Of a stretch of 64,000 bases of DNA, positions 24,041 to 32,662 are shown piece after piece; within the stretch, counting starts at the first letter, position 1; each line of letters starts with the position of its first letter. The stretch comes from Paenibacillus hemerocallicola (GTDB taxonomy: Bacteria > Bacillota > Bacilli > Paenibacillales > NBRC-103111), in the NCBI RefSeq assembly GCF_006265175.1, contig NZ_VDCQ01000049.1:1-64000 (forward strand), given 5' to 3'. The notes beneath the pieces are model-generated. The model saw only the letters and a program-made list of their open reading frames with translations. It was not told the origin of the DNA and did not search any database. Position numbers and translations under genes: made by a program.

Positions 24041-24117
24041 TCTGCGAAAACCTCTGACCTTCAAAACACCCAAAAACCCATATGTTTCAAAGGATTCCGG
24101 CGATTTTTGAGGAACGC
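24041..24117 (+). repeat. Recombinase leader, copy 3, shortened
   Basis: AAAACCCATATGTTTCAAAGGATTCCGGCG corresponds, in pieces, to the hairpin segment of the leaders at 5850 and 14546. The promoter-proximal part and the start of recombinase 1 are deleted: the leader joins the catalytic domain of recombinase 1 near 24118. Confidence 0.5.
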
Positions 24118-24407
24118 GAATATCCTTCAGCACGATGATTGCCCGCTATTGCGAATCAGCTAAAATTAAGGGCATTCAATGCTCCTGCCATACGTTTCGA
24201 CATACATTTGCCAAGAACTATTTATTAAATGGAGGCGATGTCTTCACGCTCAAGAGCATAATGGGGCACACGCAAATCGAGACAACAGAAATGTATGTCG
24301 AATTATTTGCCAGTGACTTGCAAGCTCAGCATGAGAAGTTCAGTCCTATTGAACACTTAGCCGAAGCCCTTCACCTGCTGTCAGAAAGTGAGGTTGATGG
24401 TTTATGA
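24118..24407 (+). pseudogene. Tyrosine recombinase 1, C-terminal catalytic part (block 2)
   Basis: About 90 residues: CSCHTFRHTFAKNYLLNGG (H-x-x-R box), LKSIMGHTQIETTEMYVEL (G-H box and catalytic Tyr) and the long C-terminal helix region LQAQHEKFSPIEHLAEA. The core-binding domain and the first catalytic Arg region are deleted, so it cannot act alone. It ends at the start of recombinase 2, showing the tandem arrangement seen also at 6.0-6.9 kb. Confidence 0.8.
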
Positions 24408-25372
24408 ATGTTCGTCGTCGACAAAAAGTTGGAGCACGCAGAAAATCCAAGCCAAGCCCAACAACAACTCAGTTTTGAAGATTTGCTTCATTCCTTTATT
24501 CTCGATTGCAAGGCCAAAAACCTTTTACCGCTCACACTTCGTTTCTATCAGGACAGCGCCAAGCAGATGAAGGAAGCCTTTTGGGCGCAACAAGTTCCCT
24601 TTAATATCTATACGGTATCGATACGTGAAATCAAAAATCATTTTATTGCCTATCTGTTTGACCAAGGCAGATCGGACAACACGGTAAATGGACGAATCAA
24701 GGCAATAAAGCAGTTTTTCAAGTACTTGTTTGAAGAAGGCTGGCTAACAGAGAATATCGCCAACGATCTCCATGTGGTCAAGGCCAAGAAGCTAATGATT
24801 CAAACGTTTACGAAAAAACAAGTGGTCTCCATCTTTGAGCAACCGGATAAAAAAACGTTCACTGGCTACCGGGACTTTACCATGATGATGGTGTTACTTG
24901 AAACGGGGATGCGAATCAGTGAGCTATGTAATTTAAAGACAGGTGACATTTTTTTAAAGAGTTGGAGATTCGAATCACGAAGGGTAAAGGTGGGCGGGCA
25001 CGTAGAGTTCCGTTCCAACAAACCTGCGGGAAAATCATTCGCAAATACTTGGACTTACGAGGCGGCCTAGAGAGCGATGCCTTGTTCGTCAACATGGATA
25101 ACGAACAAATCAGTACAAGAGCCTTGCAGGACAAAATGCAAGCTTATAGTTGTGCGGCAGACATTACCGGCGTCAGAGTCTCACCGCATACGTTCCGACA
25201 TACGATGGCGAAATTTTATAACTTGAACGGTGGAGATCCTTTTACTCTTAGACGAATTCTTGGTCATGCTTCATTAAAAATGGTTGACTATTATATTGAG
25301 TTGTTCAGCAGCGATATTAAGCAACAGCACAAGAAGTTTAGTCCCGTGGAAAATATGAAACGCATTTTATAA
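24408..25372 (+). pseudogene. Tyrosine recombinase 2, full length but for one frameshift
   Basis: About 322 codons of a XerC/D-like recombinase. The core-binding domain spans about residues 20-110, then come LLETGMRISELCNLKTGDI (first catalytic Arg), ITKGKGGRARRVPF (beta 2-3 Lys region), SPHTFRHTMAKFY (H-x-x-R), RRILGHASL (G-H) and KMVDYYIELF (catalytic Tyr). All catalytic residues are present. The only break is at a T7 run at 24950-24956, where the frame changes by one base between GDIFLK and ELEIRITKGKG. This could be mutation, sequencing error or slippage. It shares block orientation with the cassettes only in reverse: it is transcribed away from them. It has a DNA twin truncated at 6858. 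Confidence 0.8.
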
Positions 25373-25380
25373 TCTCAATA

Positions 25381-25402
25381 GGAGGGGCTCATTCCCCCCT
25401 CC
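25381..25402 (+). terminator. Terminator after recombinase 2
   Basis: GGAGGGG and CCCCTCC pair around CTCATTCC, followed by TTGTTT. It begins about 8 bases after the recombinase stop and supports transcription of the recombinase pair as one unit. Confidence 0.75.
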
Positions 25403-25405
25403 TTG

Positions 25406-25899
25406 TTTATATTCTGTAATGTTACTCGACTAACGCTTAGAATTTCCACTATGTTTTTAACTTCGAGGAGGCCATTCCGAATTGTCTGATTCAATTTGCA
25501 GAGCACTTCTTTTCTTAGCCATTATTCTAGGAAATGTCTTTCAAACGAGCCGTTTGTAATGGAGGCAAAAAAAGGTTGTTTGATCCATTTCTAGTTTAAT
25601 TATCTATAATTTGATCGAAACGGCAAAGCAGAACGGGCTGTATTTCGCTACCGGGCCTATCTGTTCGATAAAACTACTCCACCAACCTGAAGGATCCCGT
25701 TGTATTATGGCCTTATTACTATACGTTGTAAGCTCTCGAGCAAAGAAGAATTTATACTTGATTTCCGAACAGGGTCGAACTACCAACAATAGGCATCCAC
25801 TCACGGCTACTGATGAATTGGTCAGCTGGTATGAAGAATTAGCTCTTAATTGGTGATAATGGTCTGAGTGAAGGCTCAACATACTGATCAGTGCTTATT
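25406..25899 (+). other. Eroded region with a possible IS66-like transposase tail
   Basis: No intact gene. Near 25611-25700 the frame reads IETAKQNGL, then with a one-base shift FRYRAYLFDK, which resembles the C-terminal IETAKxNGLxPFxYLxYLFE of IS66 transposases. The rest of the 81-codon frame to 25856 has no recognised similarity. The call is weak. Confidence 0.3.
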
Positions 25900-26063
25900 T
25901 TAATCGAGTCTTCCATCATCAAAACGATATGAAGCGTGAGAATAGCCACGTTCCAGATCAATACGGAACGTGTGACCTCTCATGCCGATTTGTTGCTGAT
26001 CCCATGTTCTCAAATTCGCTTCGTAAAAAACAGAATACCGGATTGTTGTGTACATTACCAATT
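25900..26063 (-). pseudogene. C-terminal fragment of an unknown gene
   Basis: The minus-strand frame ending at 25900 is coherent over about 50 residues (YTTIRYSVFYEANLRTWDQ and HTFRIDLERGYSHASYRF). Its first codons fall inside the small inverted-repeat element at 26068, which seems to have cut it off. A second coherent minus-strand tail (KGDSDYKNKMLRDTTKVS to VDMASDY, 26194-26330) lies on the other side of the element. Whether they were one gene cannot be told. Confidence 0.3.
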
Positions 26064-26067
26064 TAAA

Positions 26068-26186
26068 GGGGCTGTCCGAAAAGCCGTTTTTTAGCACAAA
26101 ACCTTACAAAAAAAGCCCAAGAATGCCGTAAAATCAGTGTTCTTGGGCTATTGATCTTGCTACAAAATACTCAATTAGACAGCCCC
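26068..26186. mobile_element. 119-bp MITE-like inverted-repeat element
   Basis: Ends are GGGGCTGTC (26068-26076) and GACAGCCCC (26178-26186), perfect 9-bp inverted repeats. Inside is a terminator-like hairpin (AGCCCAAGAA / TTCTTGGGCT, about 26114-26149). There is no coding capacity. The GGGGCTGTC ends resemble those of IS families common in Paenibacillus, so this may be a non-autonomous derivative. No target duplication is obvious. Confidence 0.5.
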
Positions 26187-26560
26187 GTTGTTGGTTAATA
26201 ATCGCTAGCCATATCTACCCATTTCGAATGTAACACAACCGAAACTTTAGTCGTATCTCGCAACATCTTATTTTTATAGTCACTGTCACCCTTCACAAAT
26301 GAGGAATACTTCGCCGAATACTGATACTTCTAGGTATCGACTGGACATATCCCCACCACGCACTCCACATGCCTTGAAGGGCTATCACGGATGAGTATAT
26401 AAATCTATCAAAACTAAAGACGCCGCGGCTTAAGTAAAAAAAACCGCCTCAGAGGTGGAGTATATTAAATATCCGATCATTATCTTCCGCTTCAATTCCA
26501 GTAAACATTCTCACGCTTGTGCTTAATCCCGTATATTCATACCTTCGCTATATCCTCATT
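26187..26560. other. Gap without an intact gene
   Basis: Apart from the minus-strand tail at 26194-26330 (about 44 codons ending HSKWVDMASDY), nothing coding is seen. The tail has an in-frame stop just upstream, so it is a fragment. Confidence 0.4.
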
Positions 26561-26564
26561 AACC

Positions 26565-26783
26565 TCAAATACCATGTTCTGATAGAGTCCAAGCATTCTG
26601 TCTATGCTCGAATTCTTTTACCTTTGCCTGCAAATATTCAAGTCCGCCTTCTCTTCCATACACACGCCCTTGCTCACGATCCTCGCGGCTGTGCTGCACC
26701 TGCCGGATCAAATCAGGGTCCTCCGACAGCGCTGAAATATCCAATGACGAAGCATCGTCTTTTTCCTCTTCTCGAATGACCGC
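26565..26783 (-). CDS. Small acidic protein, possibly antitoxin-like
   Basis: About 72 aa beginning MAVIREEEKDDASSLDISAL. The segment EDPDLIRQVQHSREDREQGRVY resembles the DPELxxxIxxSxEDxxxGRV pattern of small type II antitoxins. No toxin partner is visible next to it, and the C-terminus is not recognisable, so it could be an orphan or a fragment. Confidence 0.35.
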   Translation of the reverse strand, partial: AVIREEEKDDASSLDISALSEDPDLIRQVQHSREDREQGRVYGREGGLEYLQAKVKEFEHRQNAWTLSEHGI

Positions 26784-26983
26784 CATTATCTCCAACGCCT
26801 TATCTACGGATCTAGATTTTTACAATCATTATACCATAGAATTTCAATAGCCATTGGCCGCTAATGGCATAAAACCAACTTCTTCCTTGGCGGACAATCA
26901 TCAAGCATTTCTATCCACCATAGAAATTGGCAGGATTCTCTGTCTGCGGTGAGGGCTGTGACTGTACATCTATCCCTATACTG

Positions 26984-27610
26984 TCATTGGATTGAATTCA
27001 TTAACTCGTAGAAATATTTAGGTTCATGAGTTTTATTAAGACGATACCAAGCGTCTAATGTTTTTGGAGAAAATACATCTAGCGCTTTTAAAACATGAAC
27101 AGAAAATTCTAATGGAGCTACTCCGGATGCGGTGATCAATTTCCCATCGGTTACAGCAGATTCCACTTTGTAATATTCTTCGCCCGTGTAAGAAGGGCAA
27201 ATCATTTTAAGGTAGGCCAAATCATTGCTTGTGTGCCAACGTGAATCTAATAATCCTGCTTGAGCAAGTCCTAAGGTAGCACCGCAAATTGCTCCAACTA
27301 CTATCCCTTCCTTTAAATTCATCTCGGCAATTTTTAATATGGGCACGTGAATAGCTTCTGTCCATGTATTTCCACCAGGTAAAATCAGTGCATCTGCGCT
27401 TTTCATGCTGCACTCCTCCACTGTAAGGTCAGGCATTATTTTCAATCCGCCCATTGTAGTGACTGGATTCTTTTCGATCCCAACGGTGACTATTTTTGCT
27501 GGAGCCAGCCCCTGTCTGAAGTATCTTCCCGAGTTCAGTTCCGCGGCTACATAACCGATTTCCCAATCGGACATGGTATCAAACACATAAAGATATACGG
27601 TAAGATTCAT
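26984..27610 (-). CDS. DJ-1/PfpI family protein
   Basis: A 208-aa class I glutamine-amidotransferase-like protein. The nucleophile elbow is VVGAICGATLGLAQAG with the reactive Cys, preceded by ADALILPGGNTW and followed by a C-terminal helix. In this branch the role may be glyoxalase/deglycase-like or a stress chaperone; the sequence does not decide. A broken WYL-type regulator lies directly upstream on the same strand, and this pair (regulator plus PfpI protein) is common in Bacilli. Confidence 0.88.
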   Translation of the reverse strand: MNLTVYLYVFDTMSDWEIGYVAAELNSGRYFRQGLAPAKIVTVGIEKNPVTTMGGLKIMPDLTVEECSMKSADALILPGGNTWTEAIHVPILKIAEMNLKEGIVVGAICGATLGLAQAGLLDSRWHTSNDLAYLKMICPSYTGEEYYKVESAVTDGKLITASGVAPLEFSVHVLKALDVFSPKTLDAWYRLNKTHEPKYFYELMNSIQ

Positions 27611-27677
27611 TTTCTACGTGCTCCTCATCAAGTTTAGTAGGTAACAGCAGCCATTCATCTGCAATGAGTGGGTATCC

Positions 27678-28422
27678 TTATAATAAAACAACTTCACTGA
27701 CAACTGCTTTCAGTGAAGTTATTAAGCTTGATAATATTCCATTAACTCTAAAAAAAGTACGCGCTGAAAAATCATAGGGACGCCTAAATGAGAATGGCGT
27801 GCGTGTGATGTTCAGAATCCGTTCTACCCGAAAGCTGCGGATCTCATTGCGCAGGCGGCAAAATGCAATGGTGTACCACTTATTGTTCCAATTCACCACG
27901 CCATAGGAGTCTATTACCCTATTGGGGGATTGCTCTTCATGACGGTTGCGATACGAAATGTTTACAGACTCTTCATTTGCTACATCGTGATCTAATTCCT
28001 GCAATACCGGCTGAACAGCGGGATATCCCCCTGCGGTTGATTACTTCAAATCCGGCTACATGATGGCTTAATAACCTTTCCTGCTCCTGATTCGAATACA
28101 TCTTCAACTTGGATGTGGCATTCTCTAATGCCTCACTCGAAGGATATCCGGCTTCTTTGGCAAATTGGGCAGCATGAAGCAGTGTCTTTTTTTCATCCGT
28201 ACTAAACAGCAGCGGAGATTTAATAAAATGGTGCAGCAAGCTTTACCCGCCATTGTGCCCGGTGTCGGATATGATCGGAACACCACTGGCACATAGTGCA
28301 TCCATATACCGATAAACGGTTCTGATATGTATCTCTAGCTTTTCCGATATTTCCTTGGCAGTCCATTTCTCTCCCGAATTCAACATCCATAGAATGGTTA
28401 GCATATTATCATTTTTTGGCAT
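27678..28422 (-). pseudogene. WYL-domain regulator (YafY/DeoR-type), nonsense plus frameshift
   Basis: From ATG 28422 an N-terminal helix-turn-helix (MLTILWMLNSGEKWTAKE, then HIRTVYRYMDALCASG) runs to a TAA at 28243-28245, replacing the Tyr usual in the NGGYSL turn. The frame resumes with LLHHFIKSPLLFSTDEKKT and shifts by one base near 28020 (VINRRGIS) into the WYL part (NNKWYTIAFCRLRNEIRSF). Three pieces make a protein of about 245 residues, so it was a normal regulator and is now inactive. Confidence 0.8.
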
Positions 28423-28477
28423 AACTAACCCTCACCTTCGATTGCCACATGTGTATAGAATACCATTTGATCCGCTT

Positions 28478-29047
28478 TTACTCTTCATTAACCGTGCCAA
28501 AGATATGATACGGCGTTATCCCATTTGCGAATAGGCTATTTATCAGCTTGACCAATTCTTCCGACGATAAATCTTTGCCGTTGCGTATCCAAAGGCGAAA
28601 CAAAGATATTAATGTTGATATGTAAAACTCAATTAAGTATGGCGCTAAGATATCATTTGTTGGAAGGTCCACAATCAATCTCTCAAAGGGAATTTCTCTT
28701 TTCAGGCGTTCAACAAAATGAACAGAACCATAGTCACCCAAGAGGGCTTTAAGGACTGAAATTTCTTCTGTATTTTCCAAGCATTGAAGTGCATCTTGGA
28801 AAGTATGCGTAGAAAGCTCCCTTCTTGCCATTTCCTGGTTAATGGATTTCAAAACATTCTCTTCAACATAGTCCAACAACGCATAGATATCTGTAAAGTA
28901 TTGATAAAATGTACTGCGATTATATCCTGACTTGTTAGCAATCTCTTGAATAGATATTTTTTCAATTGGTTTTTGGCTATATAAATCACAGAATACATTT
29001 ATAAATGTTTGCCTTGTTTTGTCCGTAATTTCAGGTTGCTTGTTCAT
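28478..29047 (-). CDS. TetR/AcrR-family regulator
   Basis: A 189-aa repressor. The N-terminal helix-turn-helix is KISIQEIANKSGYNRSTFYQYF, and the rest is a helical ligand/dimer domain of normal length. It is divergent from the reductase at 29195, and the shared region holds CAGAT-N7-ATCTG and ACAACACGTTGT palindromes, so it probably represses that gene and itself. Confidence 0.88.
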   Translation of the reverse strand: MNKQPEITDKTRQTFINVFCDLYSQKPIEKISIQEIANKSGYNRSTFYQYFTDIYALLDYVEENVLKSINQEMARRELSTHTFQDALQCLENTEEISVLKALLGDYGSVHFVERLKREIPFERLIVDLPTNDILAPYLIEFYISTLISLFRLWIRNGKDLSSEELVKLINSLFANGITPYHIFGTVNEE

Positions 29048-29194
29048 TATTTGCCTCTTTTCTGTTCAATCGATTATCCGACAGATATTAAAAATCTGAT
29101 GGTTGATGACCGTATAGTGAATGCATACAATATTATTATACAACACGTTGTCGGATCATCAACAAGGATTATCAACTATTTTTGGGAGGCTAAC

Positions 29195-30124
29195 ATGAGA
29201 ATTTTATTCTTCGGTAGAGGTGTAATATCGACCCAATATGCGTGGGCTTTTGAACAGGCAGGGCATACAGTTGAGTTTTACGTTAGAAAAGGAAGAAAAG
29301 AAACCTTCGGAAGCAGTATAGAGCTTGAAATGTGGGACGCACGAAGAGGGAAAAAGCTCATAAAAGAAAGCTGGAACGTCAAACTACATGAGGAGATGCT
29401 TCCAAATTATGATCTCATTATTGTGAGCGTCAACACGGAACAACTTCCGGAAGCAGCACAATTCCTATCAACTGCTACAAGAAATTCCCCTATCCTCATA
29501 TTCAATAACATTTGGCAAGATTTGAAATCATCGATCGCACCATTGTCTATGAACAATGTTGTCTTTGGCTTCCCCGGAGCAGGAGGCGGCATCGCGGACA
29601 ATAGGCTTAGAGGTGGCTTTTTGAAAATGGTATTTCTTGAAAAACCACGGGTAGGCACTGAGCATATTAACCAATTGGTCAAAGAATGTTTTGAAAGTGC
29701 CCATTTTAAAATTAGTTGGGTAAAGGATATGCAAAACTGGCTATGGAATCACTTTGCCATGAATGCAGCTATGGAAACCGAGGTGTTAAAACGGGGAAGT
29801 TTTCCAGCGCTCATGAACCATAGTGACTCATTTTCCAATGTTGGGTTGAATATGAGGGAAATGATCCCTGTACTTAAAGCAAGAGGTGCAAAGCTTGATA
29901 CCATTTCTCTTTTGTTGACTAAAATTCCACCGGCACTTCTCGGCACACTTTTTAACAAGGTTATTTTTGCAAAAGGCAGCTTACCGCGACTTTTTGTGGA
30001 ATACAACAATAGTAAAGCAGGTTTTGCGGTACTTGAAGTTGTGAGAGAAGCAAAAAAGGTAAGCATACCTTTGCCACGTCTTACGATGGCATTTGAAAAT
30101 ACTGAATATGCAAAAGAAATATAA
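29195..30124 (+). CDS. Ketopantoate reductase-like (ApbA/PanE) dehydrogenase
   Basis: A 309-aa protein with an N-terminal Rossmann fold (MRILFFGRGVISTQYAWAF) and a helical C-terminal domain. The turn is GRGVIS rather than GxGxxG, so cofactor preference is open. The central Asn/Lys region and NWLWNHFAMNAAME follow the ApbA pattern. The open frame extends to 29009, but ATG 29195 with GGGAGG before it is the true start. As an inducible gene next to TetR it is probably an NAD(P)H reductase of some xenobiotic or keto acid rather than the panE of pantothenate synthesis. Confidence 0.8.
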   Translation: MRILFFGRGVISTQYAWAFEQAGHTVEFYVRKGRKETFGSSIELEMWDARRGKKLIKESWNVKLHEEMLPNYDLIIVSVNTEQLPEAAQFLSTATRNSPILIFNNIWQDLKSSIAPLSMNNVVFGFPGAGGGIADNRLRGGFLKMVFLEKPRVGTEHINQLVKECFESAHFKISWVKDMQNWLWNHFAMNAAMETEVLKRGSFPALMNHSDSFSNVGLNMREMIPVLKARGAKLDTISLLLTKIPPALLGTLFNKVIFAKGSLPRLFVEYNNSKAGFAVLEVVREAKKVSIPLPRLTMAFENTEYAKEI

Positions 30125-30177
30125 AGAAGCCTTCGATGGTTTCGAGCGTAAGCCGAATCTGCTTCTTGGCCTAAAAA

Positions 30178-30240
30178 ATACACCCCTTAGCATGCATCGG
30201 ATTACCCACGGGTTTTTCCAATGTCTATTCTAAGGGGTAT
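30178..30240 (+). terminator. Long hairpin after the reductase gene
   Basis: ACACCCCTTAG (30180-30190) and CTAAGGGGTAT (30230-30240) pair across about 40 bases; TTTG follows. Probably the terminator of the gene ending at 30124. Confidence 0.45.
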
Positions 30241-30377
30241 TTGCAACGAACTTAGACACGCTCAAGCAAGGCCACCGATTCCACATATGCGCCATTTGGA
30301 AATGCATATTTCATGCTTGCAGCCATCATTAAATCTGGCAGTTCCAACAATAACAGCAACAATTTTATCAGCACACA

Positions 30378-30640
30378 TTATGCAAAAAGATAAACTTCTT
30401 TGAAAAAGTGATCTATACTTTGCCAAGACGCCAGTATTCGTTCAGTAATGAGCTCTGGATTTTCAATGTTTGTCTCCCTTATTAAATTCCAAAATTCATG
30501 ATTAACTTCATGCATAGAATACGGCTCAGGCAGATTCATAGGACCAGGGTATTTCCCCTTTTTATATAGTGAAACTCTTTTTCGAAATGTATTTCTTTAT
30601 ATGCAAACATCTTCAAGATATGTTCTCTTAAGTCACTTTC
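30378..30640 (-). pseudogene. Small hypothetical protein gene with a frameshift
   Basis: On the minus strand two coherent frames abut near 30575. The upstream one reads SDLREHILKMFAYKEIHFEK; the downstream one reads KKGKYPGPMNLPEPYSMH, then FWNLIRETNIENPELITER and ends FFKEVYLFA at 30380. A GGAGGAG stretch near 30650 may be its ribosome binding site, but no clear start codon follows. About 85 residues, family unknown. The remaining stretch to 30939 shows no gene. Confidence 0.45.
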
Positions 30641-30939
30641 TCTCCTCCACTACTGCATGTTGTAAATAAACGAGAAAGGTGCTATACACGTATGAGCAAC
30701 ACACAGCACTCCACATGAATCGTATGCAGTAACATCCCCCCATATTCCATGGCTACACAAAATCGTGAATTTATTTGCTATACTCCATTATCAGTAATTT
30801 TCAGGCAAAATAACATGTCAACACTTTGCTAAATATTTGACTACTAAACTAAGTCAAGTTATACTCTCATCATCAGCTTCGTATATCACGTAAAAATTAG
30901 GTGCGTATATCCTTTTCAGCGCATTACCAACAAACGCCT

Positions 30940-31095
30940 GGTTCGTATATCTAAGCTGAAAAAATCAAAGTTATGCGAAGGCAAAGCGAGAAAAGCGAAG
31001 TAGGCGAACGAAAAAAAACCTTATGGGACAAGAGATTCCGGAATTTTCGAGAGGTCAAAATGTGGTTCGTATCATATGGTGTTATACGAGGGTCC
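30940..31095 (+). repeat. Left-end module of cassette block 3 (attI-like)
   Basis: Homologous to 4701-4852: GGTTCGTATATCTAAGCTG, GTTATGCGAAGGCAAAGCG, AGCGAAGTAGG, then the hairpin CCTTATGGGACAAGAG, then ATTCCGGAATTTTCGAGAGG. It ends in the core TCGTATCA, five bases, TGTTATACGA (31067-31089). Its right arm GTTATACGAGGGTCCACAA is repeated in inverse at 31808-31826, at the other end of the first cassette. Confidence 0.65.
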
Positions 31096-31105
31096 ACAAT
31101 TCCTG

Positions 31106-31515
31106 CTATTGCTTGCAAATCAATATTAATTCATTCAGATCAATTATTCCTTTTGCTTGCAATAGAAAGTCCATTCCTACAATTCCATCAATGTTAATTC
31201 CATAATTCATCGTTCCAATGTCTACTTGAAAGTTCTCAATGCGAAATCCACTCACTTCAATGGCATCTACTGTTTGAAAAATACAAATTCACTTCCGCCA
31301 ACTCCACTAATTGTTCCTAATACATCATCAAGTTCTACCGTCAATCCAATTTCTTCAACAACATCCAGTTTCAAAATTGTACTTGAAGAACCCGTATCAA
31401 TTAAAACTTGAGGCAGCCTTATGCTTTGCTTGTTGTAATAAACCGTAAGTTCGGTGAAAGGTAGATCACTATTTGAAAGATGAATTGCCGATTTCATATC
31501 CGAACTCCTAACCAT
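31106..31515 (-). pseudogene. Cassette gene: retropepsin-like aspartyl protease, frameshifted
   Basis: The N-terminal piece has QVLIDTGSSSTILKLDVV, the D-T-G-S active site of retroviral-type aspartyl proteases, and GTISGVGGSEFVF. After a one-base shift near 31275 the second half continues FQTVDAIEVSGFRIENF, then NIDGIVGMDFLLQ, the family's hydrophobic-hydrophobic-Gly block, ending at TAG 31106-31108. The joined protein has about 136 residues, normal for single-domain members, which work as dimers. In the long frame alone (to 31267) the protein stops early. The start overlaps the 86-aa gene upstream, so they are coupled. Confidence 0.75.
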
Positions 31516-31754
31516 TTGCGCTCGATTATCTCCAGTTCAGTCTTACTTGTATGAGCTACATAGAGTTCTCGATGTGGTTCTTTCTTGTGAATTACTTTAT
31601 ACTCCTCCAATGCTTCTTTGCCTTGTTCATAGTTGTTAATGACTGAAATTCGGTCTACCATTCTTCTTCCATTATCGGAGTGAGCCTCTATAGCTTCAAA
31701 TAATACCCACTGATCTGGAAAATGATTTCGAAGTGTTTCCCAGTTCATTTTCAT
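31494..31754 (-). CDS. Cassette gene: small protein upstream of the retropepsin-like gene
   Basis: An 86-aa basic protein (WETLRNHFPDQWVLFEAIE at the start, then ISVINNYEQGKEALEEY and KEPHRELYVAHTSK). It resembles small proteins found beside retropepsin-like genes in Bacilli, whose function is unknown. Its end overlaps the protease start by about 20 bases. GAGGGATG precedes the two possible ATGs (31754 and 31748). Both genes occupy one cassette. Confidence 0.65.
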   Translation of the reverse strand: MKMNWETLRNHFPDQWVLFEAIEAHSDNGRRMVDRISVINNYEQGKEALEEYKVIHKKEPHRELYVAHTSKTELEIIERKWLGVRI

Positions 31755-31807
31755 CCCTCATCTCGTGAGTTTATGATGAAATTATACCATAGTTCTTTTT
31801 AAGCCTT

Positions 31808-31992
31808 TTGTGGACTTTCGTATAACATTACAGCATTCACGACGCCCCACCACCTTAAGACCGGAGGCCGGTCGCGATGCGGTTAGGTGGTGCGGGTGTA
31901 TCGCCTGAAATCGCTTTCCGAAATACCTCTGGCGACCAAGGGACGGCGCAGCCGGGCCGAAGTGGGAATACGGTGTTATATGCTGTTGGGCC
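31808..31992. repeat. attC-like site C9
   Basis: Left arm TTGTGGACTTTCGTATAAC, right arm GGTGTTATATGCTGTTGG, inner stem CAGCATTCACGACGCCCC / GTGGGAATACGG. The middle has CTTAAGACCGGAGGCCGGTC (hairpin), GATGCGGTTAGG, GTGTATCGCCTGAAATCGC and CTGGCGACCAAGGGACG. The left arm pairs with the block-left core over 17 of 19 positions; the right arm pairs with the left arm of C10. Confidence 0.72.
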
Positions 31993-32023
31993 ATCCTCGA
32001 AACACTTCCATAACCCTATCTTC

Positions 32024-32425
32024 TTACTTCCTATGAGATAACCATCCGCCCCCAGCTGTCCCTTTCTTAGTTGGATTGATTTGTTCCCTTATCGGTTTGT
32101 TAATAAATAATTCATTCTTACCTTTCATCTTTGTAATATAGTTCTCAATAGTCTTATATTCATCAATACTTCGTAAGAATAATGTTATCAGCACATCTCT
32201 AAGTTCACCGTTTGCCTTGATAAGGTGACAGACAATGTTATATCCATTAATGTTATTTTCAATATAATCAGTGTACAAATACTCAGTACGTTTTTTTAAT
32301 TTCATCTCTATATGCATTTCTTCACCATTAAGTGTAATTACTTTTAAAGCATCGGCTAAGAATTCTAAGTGGCCCAACGTTCTTGAGCTACCTACCCCAA
32401 TGTAACCAATTGTTTTTTCTATCAT
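32024..32425 (-). CDS. Cassette gene: hypothetical protein
   Basis: A 133-aa protein starting MIEKTIGYIGVGSSRTLGH behind TTGGAGTG. The longer frame to 32542 would read through the recombination core and is not accepted. It contains a basic middle (HIEMKLKKRTEYLYTDY) and no recognised motif. Start and stop lie about 75 and 48 bases from the cassette ends. Confidence 0.6.
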   Translation of the reverse strand: MIEKTIGYIGVGSSRTLGHLEFLADALKVITLNGEEMHIEMKLKKRTEYLYTDYIENNINGYNIVCHLIKANGELRDVLITLFLRSIDEYKTIENYITKMKGKNELFINKPIREQINPTKKGTAGGGWLSHRK

Positions 32426-32485
32426 CTCAGTACACTCCAAAATATTCTGAATGTTGTTCAAAAATTTCAAAGTTATGTTTTCGCT

Positions 32486-32662
32486 CCAATTGCATATAAC
32501 GCTCTTGCATTCCCGATGCACCACTCCCATAAGGGTCCGCAAGGCGACGCGGTTAGGGAGCGCGGGTGTGTCCGCCTGACTCCGCTTCCTCGAAATACCA
32601 CGGGCGGACCAAGGAAGCGCCAGCTCCCGACTCGGGAATGCGATATTAACTGATGTTGCTGT
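32486..32662. repeat. attC-like site C10
   Basis: Left arm CCAATTGCATATAAC, right arm GATATTAACTGATGTTGCTG, inner stem CTTGCATTCCCGATGC / CGACTCGGGAATGCG. The middle has CCGCAAGGCGACGCGG, GTGTGTCCGCCTGAC, CTTCCTCGAAAT and GGGCGGACCAAGG (GTCCGCC pairs with GGCGGAC). The stop codon of the next gene (TAA, 32646-32648 on the minus strand) lies inside the right core. Confidence 0.72.

Noticed and set aside
24118-25372. A recombinase-in-trio (RIT) element
   Set aside because: Only two tyrosine recombinases are present, followed directly by a terminator at 25381. No third gene is seen in either copy.
25611-25856. An 81-aa gene on the plus strand
   Set aside because: Only the first part resembles an IS66 tail and needs a frameshift; no ribosome binding site. 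Kept only as an eroded region.
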